From DASSUW01 sp963844405 (GTDB taxonomy: Bacteria; Actinomycetota; Thermoleophilia; Solirubrobacterales; Solirubrobacteraceae), in the NCBI GenBank assembly GCA_963844405.1, contig CAWJNZ010000004.1, positions 248,001-312,000 of the forward strand: DNA of 64,000 bases. Reading direction: 5' to 3'. The number at the start of each line of letters is the position of its first letter. Position 1 is the stretch's first letter. Of this stretch, positions 43,609 through 52,233 are shown one piece after another. The notes under the pieces were generated by a model. It saw only the letters and a program-made list of their open reading frames with translations, was not told where the DNA came from and did not search any database. The position numbers were made by a program, and so were the translations under genes.

Positions 43609-44178
43609 CTAACGCAGCGCGCCCTCGAGCTCGAGCAGCGCGCGCTTGCGGGCCGGCCCGCCGCCGTAGTTCCCGATCCCGCCGCCCGCCGGCACGACGC
43701 GGTGGCAGGGCACGACGATCGGGACCGGGTTCCGCGCGCAGGCGGTCGCGGCGGCCCGGTGGGCGCGGGGGTTGCCGGCGCGGTCGGCGAGCGCTCCGTA
43801 GGTGACGACCTGGCCGCGCGCCACCGAGTCGTGGAGCGTCTCCAGCACGGCGCGACGGAACGGGGCGGCCACCAGCGAGAGGTCGACGGGCACGGTCACT
43901 GTGCCCTCGCCCGCGAAGTACGCCTCCAGCGCCTCCCGCGTGCCGGCGAGCTCGCCGTCGGAGGCGACGATCCGCGGGCCGAGACGGGCGGCGACCTCGG
44001 CGAGCACGCGATCCTCGGGCTCCTCCTCGAAGCCGACCCGGATGACGCCCGAGGCGCCCTCCACCACGAGCAGCCGGCCGAGGGGGGTGGAGACGCGGGT
44101 GAAGACGGCGTCGGCGAGCCCCTCGCGCACCGCGGCGGCGGCGACGGACTCGAGCAGGGTGTCGGGGAGCGGGGTCAT
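43609..44178 (-). CDS. ogt: Methylated-DNA--protein-cysteine methyltransferase
   Basis: A 189-residue Ogt/AGT. The DNA-binding and active-site domain (about 104-189) has RGQVVTYGALADRAGNPRAHRA and the nucleophile C158 in IVVPCHRVVPAGGGIGNYGGG. It removes O6-alkyl groups from guanine, using itself up. The N-terminal 25 residues are not part of the usual domain. The ATG overlaps the stop of the ECF sigma gene (ATGA), so the repair enzyme is translated with a sigma factor. Confidence 0.94.
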   Translation of the reverse strand: MTPLPDTLLESVAAAAVREGLADAVFTRVSTPLGRLLVVEGASGVIRVGFEEEPEDRVLAEVAARLGPRIVASDGELAGTREALEAYFAGEGTVTVPVDLSLVAAPFRRAVLETLHDSVARGQVVTYGALADRAGNPRAHRAAATACARNPVPIVVPCHRVVPAGGGIGNYGGGPARKRALLELEGALR

Positions 44179-44651
44179 GCGGCGGCTCTCTCTCGCAGGG
44201 TGCGGACGGCGGTGGACACGCGCTGGCGGGCGGCGACCGCCGAGATGCCGAGGCGGTCGGCGATGCCCTCGTAGTCGAGGTCGTCGACGAAGCGCAGCCG
44301 CAGGGCGGCCTGCGCGCCGTCCGGCAGCGGCGCGATCAGCGCCTCGAAGGCGCCCTCGTCGTAGGTGTCGTGGGTGGCCACCGCCGGCACGTCGCCGGTC
44401 GGCAGCTCGCGCCGGCGGGCGCGGTGGAGGTCGAGGGCGGCGGTGGTGGTGACCCGGTACAGCCACGCGCGCAGGTGGTCGGCGTGCCGCAGCCGCGGAT
44501 AGGCGCGCAACGCGCGCAGGAGGGCGTCCTGGAGCACGTCCTCGGCGTGCTCGTCGCCGGCCATGCGGCGGGCATGGGCCAGCAGCTCGTCGCCGTGGCG
44601 CTCGACGAGGATCCAGAACGGGGGGAGGATCACATCACTGGAACGTGGCAT
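44175..44651 (-). CDS. ECF RNA polymerase sigma factor
   Basis: A 158-residue ECF sigma. Region 2 spans about 20-75 (HARRMAGDEHAEDVLQDALLRALRAY, then HLRAWLYRVTTTAALD) and region 4 spans about 110-155 (ALRLRFVDDLDYEGIADRLG). The ATG at 44651 starts MPRSSDVILPPFWILVERHG. No anti-sigma factor is next to it; the only coupled gene is ogt, which suggests control of, or by, alkylation stress. A SnoaL-like C-terminal extension is absent. The divergent DUF72 start is 30 bases away. Confidence 0.9.
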   Translation of the reverse strand: MPRSSDVILPPFWILVERHGDELLAHARRMAGDEHAEDVLQDALLRALRAYPRLRHADHLRAWLYRVTTTAALDLHRARRRELPTGDVPAVATHDTYDEGAFEALIAPLPDGAQAALRLRFVDDLDYEGIADRLGISAVAARQRVSTAVRTLRERAAA

Positions 44652-44681
44652 GCGCGCGGGACGTGAGGGTAAGCCCGGAGC

Positions 44682-45566
44682 ATGGGCCGCATCGTCGTCG
44701 GGACCTCGAGCTGGGCGGATCCGGGCTTCGTCGAGGAGTGGTATCCGGAGGACCTGCCGGCGCGCGAGCGGCTGGCCTGGTACGCCGAGCGCTTCGAGGC
44801 GGTCGAGGTCAACTCCACCTTCTACGCCGTCCCCGCCGCCTCGACCGTGCGGCGCTGGGCCGACGAGACCCCGGACGGCTTCACCTTCGACGTCAAGCTT
44901 CACCGGCTGCTCTCGCGGCACGCGGCCGACCTGAAGTCGCTGCCAGAGGCGCTGCGCAAGCCTGCCAAGACGACGCCGAAGGGCCGCGTCAAGCTCGACG
45001 GCAAGCTGCAGGATGCCCTCGTCGATGCCGTGCTCGAGTCCGTCGAGCCACTCGACGACGCCGGCAAGCTCTCCAGCTTCCTGCTCCAGCTCTCACCCGG
45101 CTTCCAGCCCCGCACCAACGACCTCGACGAGCTCGCCCCGCTGGTCGAGCGCCTCGCGCCGCACCCGCTGGCGATCGAGCTCCGCCGCAGCTCGTGGCTG
45201 CGCGGCGACCGCGCCGAGCAGACGCTGGCCTGGATGGAGGAGCACGGCGCCGTCTGGGTCTGCACCGACATGCCGGACGCCGACCACCTGACGATCATGC
45301 CGCCGCTCGACGCCGTCACCACCCCGCAGCTCGCCTACTTCCGCGCCCACGGCCGCAACGCCGAGGGCTACATCAAGGGCCGCTCGGTCGCCGAGCGCTT
45401 CGCGTACCGCTACAGCGACGAGGAGCTGGAGGAGATCGGCGCCCGCGCGCACGAGCTGGCCGAGGAAGCCGACGAAGTCCGCCTCATGTTCAACAACAAC
45501 CGCGGCAGCGACGCGCCGGTCGCCGCCGAGCGGATGCGCGAGTTGCTCGGCGCCAGGATCGGCTGA
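44682..45566 (+). CDS. DUF72 (YecE-like) family protein
   Basis: A 294-residue DUF72 protein: GRIVVGTSSWADPGFVEEWYP, FEAVEVNSTFYAVPAASTVRRWA, FTFDVKLHRLLS, IELRRSSW and the C-terminal RLMFNNNRGSDAPVAAERM. The family has a TIM-barrel fold; the biochemical role is not known. There is no Shine-Dalgarno sequence of note apart from CGGAG before the ATG. Confidence 0.9.
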   Translation: MGRIVVGTSSWADPGFVEEWYPEDLPARERLAWYAERFEAVEVNSTFYAVPAASTVRRWADETPDGFTFDVKLHRLLSRHAADLKSLPEALRKPAKTTPKGRVKLDGKLQDALVDAVLESVEPLDDAGKLSSFLLQLSPGFQPRTNDLDELAPLVERLAPHPLAIELRRSSWLRGDRAEQTLAWMEEHGAVWVCTDMPDADHLTIMPPLDAVTTPQLAYFRAHGRNAEGYIKGRSVAERFAYRYSDEELEEIGARAHELAEEADEVRLMFNNNRGSDAPVAAERMRELLGARIG

Positions 45567-45621
45567 CTGGAGGGAATGCCTGAGCGCCGAGCGCTACACG
45601 CGCTGAAGCGCTGACCTTCGG

Positions 45622-46260
45622 CTAGCGCGGGCGGCGCCCGCCGAGCAGGTCGGCCCGCTGCTCGGCGGCGCGCTCGCGCGCTCGCTTCTGGCGCCGCCTG
45701 CCGATGATCGCCATCACGCCGAGCACGACGGCGACGAGCAGGAAGCCCCAGAACACCGAGACGCCGGCGCCGATGCCGCCGAACGGCAGCGAGACGAGCT
45801 GGACGATGGCCCAGCCGAGCGCGAGCAGGACGACGACGATCGCGATGACGAGCAGGATGCCGCCGACGCGCCGGAAGATGCTCGAGCCCGGGGGCGGGGC
45901 GATCAGGCCCATCAGCTGGAGGGCGAGCAGCTGGCGCCGCGAGGGCGGCGTCTGGCCGAGCTTCTCGGCCGCCACCTTGAGGTCGCCGGCCCGGCGCTCG
46001 GCGAGGGCGAGCGAGGCCTCGGCCATGCGGCGCAGCTGGAGGCGCTCCTGCGGGCGGGCGGCGGCGATCGCGGCCTTGAAGTGCTCGCGCGAGCGCTTGG
46101 CGTCCATCCGCTCGGCCGCGCGGGCGCCGAGGATGGCCTGGGCGGCGGCGCGGAACCGGGTCTCGGCCTCGAGCTCCTCGTCGCTGCGCCCTTCGAGCCG
46201 CTGCATGGCGGCGAGGGCGCCCTTCTGCTCCATCTTGATCTGACGCTGCTTGGGCGGCAT
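45622..46260 (-). CDS. Conserved-looking two-helix membrane protein of unknown function
   Basis: A 212-residue protein I do not recognise. Residues 1-110 are charged and helical (many Ala, Arg, Glu), likely a cytoplasmic coiled-coil-like region. Membrane helices lie at about 133-155 and 166-187, and the C-terminus is strongly basic (RRRQKRARERAAEQRA). The second short loop (SLPFGGIGAG) is outside. It lies 14 bases after the enolase-superfamily gene on the same strand and may be co-transcribed. Codon use fits the neighbours. No motif suggests a function. Confidence 0.75.
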   Translation of the reverse strand: MPPKQRQIKMEQKGALAAMQRLEGRSDEELEAETRFRAAAQAILGARAAERMDAKRSREHFKAAIAAARPQERLQLRRMAEASLALAERRAGDLKVAAEKLGQTPPSRRQLLALQLMGLIAPPPGSSIFRRVGGILLVIAIVVVLLALGWAIVQLVSLPFGGIGAGVSVFWGFLLVAVVLGVMAIIGRRRQKRARERAAEQRADLLGGRRPR

Positions 46261-46274
46261 GGCTGTCTGGGAGT

Positions 46275-47333
46275 CTACGACCGCCGGCGAAAGCCCGTGG
46301 GCTCGGGATCGGGCGTGAGCGGGCTCTCCGGCAAGCCGGGCTCGGGCTCCAGGGCGTCGTACCCGGCCGGCGCGATGTCGTTGGGCGCGTCGGCGTGGAA
46401 GAGCGCGGCGAGGTACTGGATCTGGCCGCGCCCGGGTCCGAGCTCGTACTGGCCGCCGCCGTAGGCGCCCATCCCGCGCTCGGAGCAGAAGTCGTAGCCC
46501 TCGAACAGCGCGCGCACGCTGCCGAACCGCGACGGCTTCAGGTTCACCGTCTTGGGCAGCACCGGCATCGCGAGGATGTCGTCGACGGAGTGGATCGGCG
46601 CGTCCCAGGTGATGCGGTCGTTGAACGGCTCCAGAGCGGACCGCGCCTCCTCGGTCTCGAGGTCCGGGTCCTCGAGCCACGCGTCCGGGAACGCCTGCGC
46701 GATGCGGCGGTAGAAGTCCGGATCGGTCTCGGTGTCGACGACCGTGCCCTTGTAGGTGCCCTTGAAGTCGATCGAGTCGACGGCGCCGGTCTCGATCAGC
46801 CCCTCGATCAGCTCGTCCGTCCAGTCCGGCGTGGCGTCGAGCTTGAAGCGCAGGCCCGGGTAGCGCGAGAGCCGGCTGGTGACCGGCGCGATCGTCGGCG
46901 GGTCGCCCATGCGCGAGGAGACCACGAAGGTGACCGGGTCGAGGTCGCGGCCCAGCGCGTCGGCGAGCGAAGTCCCGGCCTGACGCAACGCCAGGTCGAG
47001 CGCGGCGCTCTCGAACGCCCAGCGGCGGTAGTTGCGGTAGACGTCGCGGTCGGGCGCGCCGGCCGGGAAGAGGTCGGTCTCCTCCAGGTGCTGGGCGAAG
47101 CTGTCGAACGTCCACTCGCCGGCGAGGGGCAGCTGCGGGCCGTGCTCCTGCTGGGCGAGCTGGAGCTCGCCCTCGTACGTGACGTCCTCGCCGACGCCCT
47201 CCTCGCCGCCGCCGCGCAGCCGGATCACCGTGGTCTGGCGCTCGAAGCCGCTCGACACGGTCCTCGAGAGACCCTCGAGCGTGTAGTCCTCGATCTTCAG
47301 CGGCAGGTCGGCGATGCGCTCGTAGGTGCTCAT
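46275..47333 (-). CDS. Enolase-superfamily enzyme (mandelate racemase/muconate lactonising type)
   Basis: A 352-residue protein starting MSTYERIADLPLKIEDYTLEG. The barrel shows LRFKLDATPDW, VDSIDFKGTYKG, the acidic WLEDPD strand end, TWDAPIHS and KTVNLKPSRFGSV, which fit the metal-binding and lysine strands of the enolase superfamily. Which reaction it performs (lactonisation, dehydration or epimerisation) cannot be read off; the usual KxK motif is KLD here. The ATG at 47333 is preceded by TAGGCT seven bases upstream. It is divergent from the DUF2298 gene. Confidence 0.8.
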   Translation of the reverse strand: MSTYERIADLPLKIEDYTLEGLSRTVSSGFERQTTVIRLRGGGEEGVGEDVTYEGELQLAQQEHGPQLPLAGEWTFDSFAQHLEETDLFPAGAPDRDVYRNYRRWAFESAALDLALRQAGTSLADALGRDLDPVTFVVSSRMGDPPTIAPVTSRLSRYPGLRFKLDATPDWTDELIEGLIETGAVDSIDFKGTYKGTVVDTETDPDFYRRIAQAFPDAWLEDPDLETEEARSALEPFNDRITWDAPIHSVDDILAMPVLPKTVNLKPSRFGSVRALFEGYDFCSERGMGAYGGGQYELGPGRGQIQYLAALFHADAPNDIAPAGYDALEPEPGLPESPLTPDPEPTGFRRRS

Positions 47334-47340
47334 CGCGTGC

Positions 47341-47346
47341 AGCCTA
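47341..47346 (-). promoter_or_regulatory. Candidate leaderless -10 element (enolase-superfamily gene)
   Basis: On the minus strand TAGGCT is followed by seven bases and the ATG at 47333, with no ribosome binding site. Confidence 0.45.
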
Positions 47347-47410
47347 CGAGACCGCAGAAACCGTACGCGGCCTACTCGCCGTCGCAAGCTCCGGCGAGCG
47401 CCTTAGCATC

Positions 47411-47416
47411 TAGCCT
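47411..47416 (+). promoter_or_regulatory. Candidate leaderless -10 element (DUF2298 gene)
   Basis: TAGCCT ends ten bases before the ATG at 47427. A CCGGAG lies close to the ATG, so a short leader is also possible. Confidence 0.4.
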
Positions 47417-47426
47417 GCCGCCGGAG

Positions 47427-49658
47427 ATGCTCGAGGCGCTCGCGTTCTTCGCGCTGGTCGAGGTCGTCGGGCTGGCGGCACTGCCGCTGTGCGCGCTCGC
47501 GTTCGGGCGGCTGCCGGGCGCCGGCCTGGGCTTCTCCAAGCCGCTCGGGCTCCTGCTCCTCACCTGGGCGGTGTGGATGGCGGCCTCGGTCAGCCCGGCG
47601 CCCTACGGCACCGTGACGATCCTCGTCGCCGCCGCCCTGCTCGTCCTCGCGGGCGTCCTCATCGCCGCCCGCCAGCGGAGCCTGTCCGCGCGGCTCGCCG
47701 ACGGCGGCGAGGGCTGGTGGGCGCGCCGGCGCGCGCAGTGGATCGGCGCCCGCGCGCTCCCGCGCGAGGACCCCGCGCGCATCCGCCTCTGGCTCGGCTC
47801 GGAGATCGTCTTCGCGGTCGCGTTCGCCGCCATGGCGCTGCTCGTCGCCTACTCGCCCGACGTGTGGGGGACCGAGAAGCCGATGGACATGGCGTTCATC
47901 AACGCCGCGAACGCCTCCGACTCGTTCCCGCCGCACGACCCGTGGATGGCCGGCGAGGAGCTCAACTACTACTACCTCGGCCACCTCGCCATGGCGATGG
48001 TGGTCAAGGTCGCCGGCGTCGCGCCCGACGAGGGCTACAACCTCGCGCTGGCGCTGCTCGGCGCGCTCGCCGTGACCGCGGTGTTCACGCTCGCCGGCAC
48101 GCTCTGGGCCGCCGCCCGGCCGCGGCTGGAGGGCGTCCGCGGCGGGCCGGTGCTCGTCGGCGCCACGGCGGCGGTCGTCGCCGTCGTGCTCGGCAACCTG
48201 GCCGGCGTGCGCGAGTGGCTCGACGCCGCCGAGCCGCCCGGCGACTACGACTGGTTCGCGCCGTCGCGCGCGATCGAGGGGACGATCAACGAGTTCCCGT
48301 GGTTCTCGTTCCTGCTCGGCGACCTCCACGCCCACGTGCTCGCGCTGCCGTTCACCGTCGTCGCGCTCGCCTTCGCGCTGCAGGTGGTGCTCGCCGGCCC
48401 GCGCGGGGACGCGGTGCTGCGCGGCGTCGCGGAAGCTCTCGCCGCAGGGCTCGCCGTCGGCGTCCTCTACGCGGTCAACTCGTGGTCGTACCCGCTGGCG
48501 GCGGGGCTGTTGGCGGGCGCGGTGCTGATCTGGCTGGGCGACCCCCGCAGCGCCGGCGGCCGCTGGTACGCGCTCACCTGGCTCGGCCTCGTGCTGCTGG
48601 CGAGCCTCGTGCTGATGCTGCCGTTCTGGCTGAGCTTCACCCCCGCCGCGGAGGGGATCGCGCTGGTCGAGGAGCGGCACTCCTTCACCCGCTTCATGGG
48701 CGACATGGGGCTGCTGTACGGCATCTTCGCCGGGCTGCTGACGGCGGCCTTCGCCTCGCGCGTGCTCGCGACCCGGCGCCCGCTGCGAACGCTCGTGTGG
48801 AGCCTGGTGGCGGCGATCTTCGCGGGCTCGCTGCTCGCCGGCGCCGACCTCGCGGGCGTCGTCGCGCTGGCCGCCCTGCTGGCCGTCGCGCTCGGCGCCA
48901 TGCTCTCGGGCACCCTGCCGGCGGCCGAGCGGTTCCTGTGGCTGCTGATCAGCGGCGGCCTCGCCTGCCTGATAGCGCCCGAGCTCGTCTACGTCCGCGA
49001 CGCCTTCGACGGCAGCGACCTGTTCCGGATGAACACGGTCTTCAAGCTCGGCTACCAGGCGTGGCTGCTGCTCGCGATCGCCGCCGCCTGCGCGCTGCCG
49101 TGGGCGAGCGCGCACCTGCCGCGGCGGGCGTGGCCGCCGTGGGCGGCGCTCGCGGCGGTCCTGCTCCTGCTCGGGCTCGTCTACCCCTACGCCGGCACCT
49201 ACGCCCGCAAGGCGGGCTTCGCGCGCTCGCCGACGCTCGACGGCCTCGGCTGGCTGCGCACCGGCTCGCCCGGCGACCCGCCGGCGATCGCCTGGCTGCG
49301 CGCCAACACCCCCGGCGACGCGGTCGTGCTCGAGGCGGTGGGAGACGACTACTCGGCCTTCGGGCACGCCCGCATCTCGACGTTCACGGGCCGCGCGACC
49401 GTCCTCGGCTGGGCGGGCCACGAGGTCCAGTGGGACCACGAGCCGGGCAGCCGCGAGGCCGACGTCCGCACGCTCTACACGACCGAGGACCTCGACGAGG
49501 CGCGCGCGCTGATCGCCCGCTACGGGATCCGGTACGTCGTCCACGGGCCGATCGAGCGCACCACGTACGGCGACGCCGGCCTGGCCAAGTGGGAGCAGCT
49601 CGGCGAGCGCGTCTTCGAGCGCGACAACACGACGATCTACCGGCTCGACCGCTTGTAG
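47427..49658 (+). CDS. DUF2298 (YYY) polytopic membrane protein
   Basis: A 743-residue protein with about a dozen membrane helices. The family hallmarks are visible: GTEKPMDMAFINAANASDSFPPHDPWMAGE (in two parts), the LNYYYLGHLAMA tyrosine triplet, PWFSFLLGDLHAHVLALPF and MNTVFKLGYQAW. A soluble C-terminal part (about 610-743) ends TTIYRLDRL. DUF2298 proteins are glycosyltransferase-like (GT-C) and in archaea and chloroflexi neighbour Agl23-type proteins. Here the Agl23-like gene is convergent, overlapping by 22 bases. A role in envelope glycan or lipid-linked sugar transfer is inferred. Confidence 0.88.
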   Translation: MLEALAFFALVEVVGLAALPLCALAFGRLPGAGLGFSKPLGLLLLTWAVWMAASVSPAPYGTVTILVAAALLVLAGVLIAARQRSLSARLADGGEGWWARRRAQWIGARALPREDPARIRLWLGSEIVFAVAFAAMALLVAYSPDVWGTEKPMDMAFINAANASDSFPPHDPWMAGEELNYYYLGHLAMAMVVKVAGVAPDEGYNLALALLGALAVTAVFTLAGTLWAAARPRLEGVRGGPVLVGATAAVVAVVLGNLAGVREWLDAAEPPGDYDWFAPSRAIEGTINEFPWFSFLLGDLHAHVLALPFTVVALAFALQVVLAGPRGDAVLRGVAEALAAGLAVGVLYAVNSWSYPLAAGLLAGAVLIWLGDPRSAGGRWYALTWLGLVLLASLVLMLPFWLSFTPAAEGIALVEERHSFTRFMGDMGLLYGIFAGLLTAAFASRVLATRRPLRTLVWSLVAAIFAGSLLAGADLAGVVALAALLAVALGAMLSGTLPAAERFLWLLISGGLACLIAPELVYVRDAFDGSDLFRMNTVFKLGYQAWLLLAIAAACALPWASAHLPRRAWPPWAALAAVLLLLGLVYPYAGTYARKAGFARSPTLDGLGWLRTGSPGDPPAIAWLRANTPGDAVVLEAVGDDYSAFGHARISTFTGRATVLGWAGHEVQWDHEPGSREADVRTLYTTEDLDEARALIARYGIRYVVHGPIERTTYGDAGLAKWEQLGERVFERDNTTIYRLDRL

Positions 49659-51170
49659 AGCCACTCGGGCATGCCGCCCGTCGGGCTCCACGGCTCGCGC
49701 CGCGTGACCCAGCGCCACCAGGCGGCGGGCGAGAAGTCGCGGTAGTCGCGCACCCACCAGACGCGGAACGGGAACTCGCGCGCCTCGTAGCCGGTCAGCT
49801 CGGGCGCGAGCCGGTCGTGCGCGGCGTCGGTGAGGATCAGGACGTCGGACTCCGGGGCCGGCGCGGTGCCCGTGCCGAGCTCGACGTAGCCGACGCCGAG
49901 GTCGCGGAAGTACCACGCCCACGGGAAGGTGGCGCCCTCGGAGGAGTCGACGGTGATCGTCGTGGGCCCGCGCTCGGCGCGCGCGACGACCTCGTCGGCG
50001 ACCCGCTTGACCTCCTCGGAGGACTGCGTGGAGACCAGCAGCTCGCGCGGGTCGGCGCGGTGGAGGGCGTTCACCTGGTACGACGCGTACGCCGTGTAGG
50101 CGAGGCAGAGCGCGACGGCGACCATGCCCAGCATGCCGTACCAGCGGCGGCGCGTCGCCCAGATCGCCTGCACGCCGACGCCGGCCAGCAGGATCAGCGG
50201 GAGCAGCGGGTGCAGGACCAGCCAGGCGAACTTCTCGCCCGCCCACGAGTACACGATCAGCGAGACCACGAAGCCCCAGACGAGGAAGACGCGCAGCAGC
50301 GTCGGCCTGCGTAGGGCGACGACGGCGCCGACCGCCCCGAGCAGCAGCACCGGCCACTCCACGCCGGCGAGCACGACGACGTAGAAGTGCCACGCCTCGC
50401 CGCCACGGCCGACCTCGTGCTGGCCGAGCCAGTAGTCGAGCCCCGTGTAGAGCCCGCGCACGCCGTCCGGGATGGGTGAGGAACGTGGTGAAGAGCAGCG
50501 TGTAGACGCCCACGAACGCGGCCAGCGCCCAGCCCCAGGCGTCGATGCCGACGGCCCGGATCGGCCCCAGCAGCAGCTCGCGGCGGAAGATCAGGACGCC
50601 GGCGAAGAACGTGAAGGCGACGAAGCCGGTGATGAAGGTCGTCTCCTTGGTCGCGAAGCTGAGCGCGAGCAGGGCGCCGATCAGCGCCGGCTGGTGGCGG
50701 CGCGGCCGCTCGAGGAAGCGGAAGGTGACGACGAGCATCGCGAGCGTGATCGCGGCGATGTAGATGTCCTCGCGGGCGAAGCGCGAGAAGTACAGGTAGG
50801 ACGGCCCGAAGGCGAGCAGCAGCGCCGCCGTGAAGGCGCCCGCGCGGCCGAGCTGCCCGCGCAGGAGGTAGGGGAGGGGCACCATCAGCGTCCCCATCAG
50901 CGCCGGCGCCAGCCGCGCGGTGAAGTCGCTGTCGCCGAACAGCAGGTACATGGCCGCGGTCAGGTAGAAGCGCAGCGGCCCGTGCAGCAGCGGGTTGTAC
51001 TCGTAGTCGCCCTGTTCGAGGAAGACCCAGGAGAAGTAGGCGTCCTGGCTCTCGTCGTGGTGGAACGGCCGGTCGCCGAGCTCGACCAGCCGCAGGGCGA
51101 GCGCGACCAGCGTGAGGACCGCGTACGCCGCCAGCTCGACGCGGGAGCGTCGCTCGGTGACGACCGCCAT
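49637..51170 (-). pseudogene. Agl23-like GT-C glycosyltransferase, split by a single-base frameshift
   Basis: The N-terminal part (from ATG 51170, MAVVTERRSRVELAAYAVL) has the GT39-like DRPFHHDESQDAYFSWVF and FGPSYLYFSRFAREDIYI motifs plus several membrane helices. At about 50468 the frame shifts: the first frame reads TTFLTHPGRRA while the continuing protein needs HPDGVRGLYTGLDYWLGQHE, one base (an extra G in CCCGGACGG on the minus strand) away. The rest runs to 49637 with more helices and a soluble tail. Both halves are full of family motifs, so this is one gene with a fresh lesion or a sequencing error. Family: flippase-activity-associated Agl23 (TIGR03663-type), from memory. Confidence 0.8.
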
Positions 51171-52144
51171 CAGCCGCGTGCCTCGAGCCGCGCCTGGCGC
51201 AGGCGCCCGAGGCCGCCGTAGCGCATGGCGAGCAGCACGAGCCCCACGATCGTGATCGGGACCACGATGATGAAGCGCAGCATCACGATGTAGGCGACGG
51301 CCTGCGCGCCGGTCCCGCCGAGCGTCCTGATGCCGAGGATCGCCGCCGCGTCCTGGGTGCCCGCGTACGCCGGCCCGGACGGGACGAGCGAGAAGACCGA
51401 GGCGAGGGCGACGATGTAGAGGCCCTCGATCGGGTCCATGCCGAAGCCGACGGCGGCGGCGGCCGACATCCAGACGCCGGCCTCGATCCCCCAGATGACC
51501 ACCGTCAGGCCGAGCAGCAGCAGCCCGTGGTGGGCGCGGCGCAGGCCGAGGGTGGCGGAGGCGATCGGGGCCAGGAAGCCCATCATCCGCTCGTTGCGGC
51601 GGACGGCCAGGTAGGCGGCGAGCGCGGCCACCGCGAGCCCGAGGGCGACGAGCGCGATGATCTCGACGCTGTCGGCGCCGACCTCGCCGAGCAGCCCGTA
51701 GCCGACGATCACGAAGATCGCCACCAGCACCGCGATGTCGAGCAGCCGCTCGGCCAGCAGGGTGCCGACCACGGTGCGCTTGGAGGTGCCGGCGCGCGGG
51801 GCCATGAGGATCATGCGGATGGCGTCGCCGGCGCGCGCGGGCAGGATGTTGTTGCCCGCGTAGCCGACGCACATCAGCGCGTACGTGTCGGCGCGGTGCG
51901 GGGTCGCGCGCTCGTCGACCAGCAGCCGCTGCCAGCGCTCCGCGCGCACCACGGTGGCGAGGCCGTAGAGGATGATGGCGCCGACGAGCGCGGCCAGCTC
52001 GGCGCCGGTCGAGGGGAGCTGGGGCGGCTCCTGCTTGGACGCCCACCACACCACGCCGGCCAGCGCGAGCAGCGACACCGCGAGCCCGAGCCAGGACAGG
52101 CGCGAGCCGACCCGCCGCCGGTCGGGGGGCGGCGCGCCGGGCAC
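51170..52144 (-). CDS. UPF0104 / lysylphosphatidylglycerol synthetase-TM family flippase-like protein
   Basis: A 324-residue membrane protein with about eight helices. The motifs ERWQRLLV, NNILPARAGDAIRMILM and SLVPSGPAYAGTQDAAAILG fit the YbhN/AglD-type UPF0104 family (the membrane part of MprF). Relatives move or modify lipid-linked compounds. The stop shares a base with the start of the Agl23-like gene (TGATG), tying the two together functionally. GTG start at 52144; no ribosome binding site seen. Confidence 0.88.
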   Translation of the reverse strand: MPGAPPPDRRRVGSRLSWLGLAVSLLALAGVVWWASKQEPPQLPSTGAELAALVGAIILYGLATVVRAERWQRLLVDERATPHRADTYALMCVGYAGNNILPARAGDAIRMILMAPRAGTSKRTVVGTLLAERLLDIAVLVAIFVIVGYGLLGEVGADSVEIIALVALGLAVAALAAYLAVRRNERMMGFLAPIASATLGLRRAHHGLLLLGLTVVIWGIEAGVWMSAAAAVGFGMDPIEGLYIVALASVFSLVPSGPAYAGTQDAAAILGIRTLGGTGAQAVAYIVMLRFIIVVPITIVGLVLLAMRYGGLGRLRQARLEARG

Positions 52145-52233
52145 GGACGGGGGCGACGAGGTGGGGGTGGGAGTGCCGATCGCGAAGAGGATGGCACCGC
52201 AACCCGCGTACGCCGCCGCTGTTGGTGTCTCCG

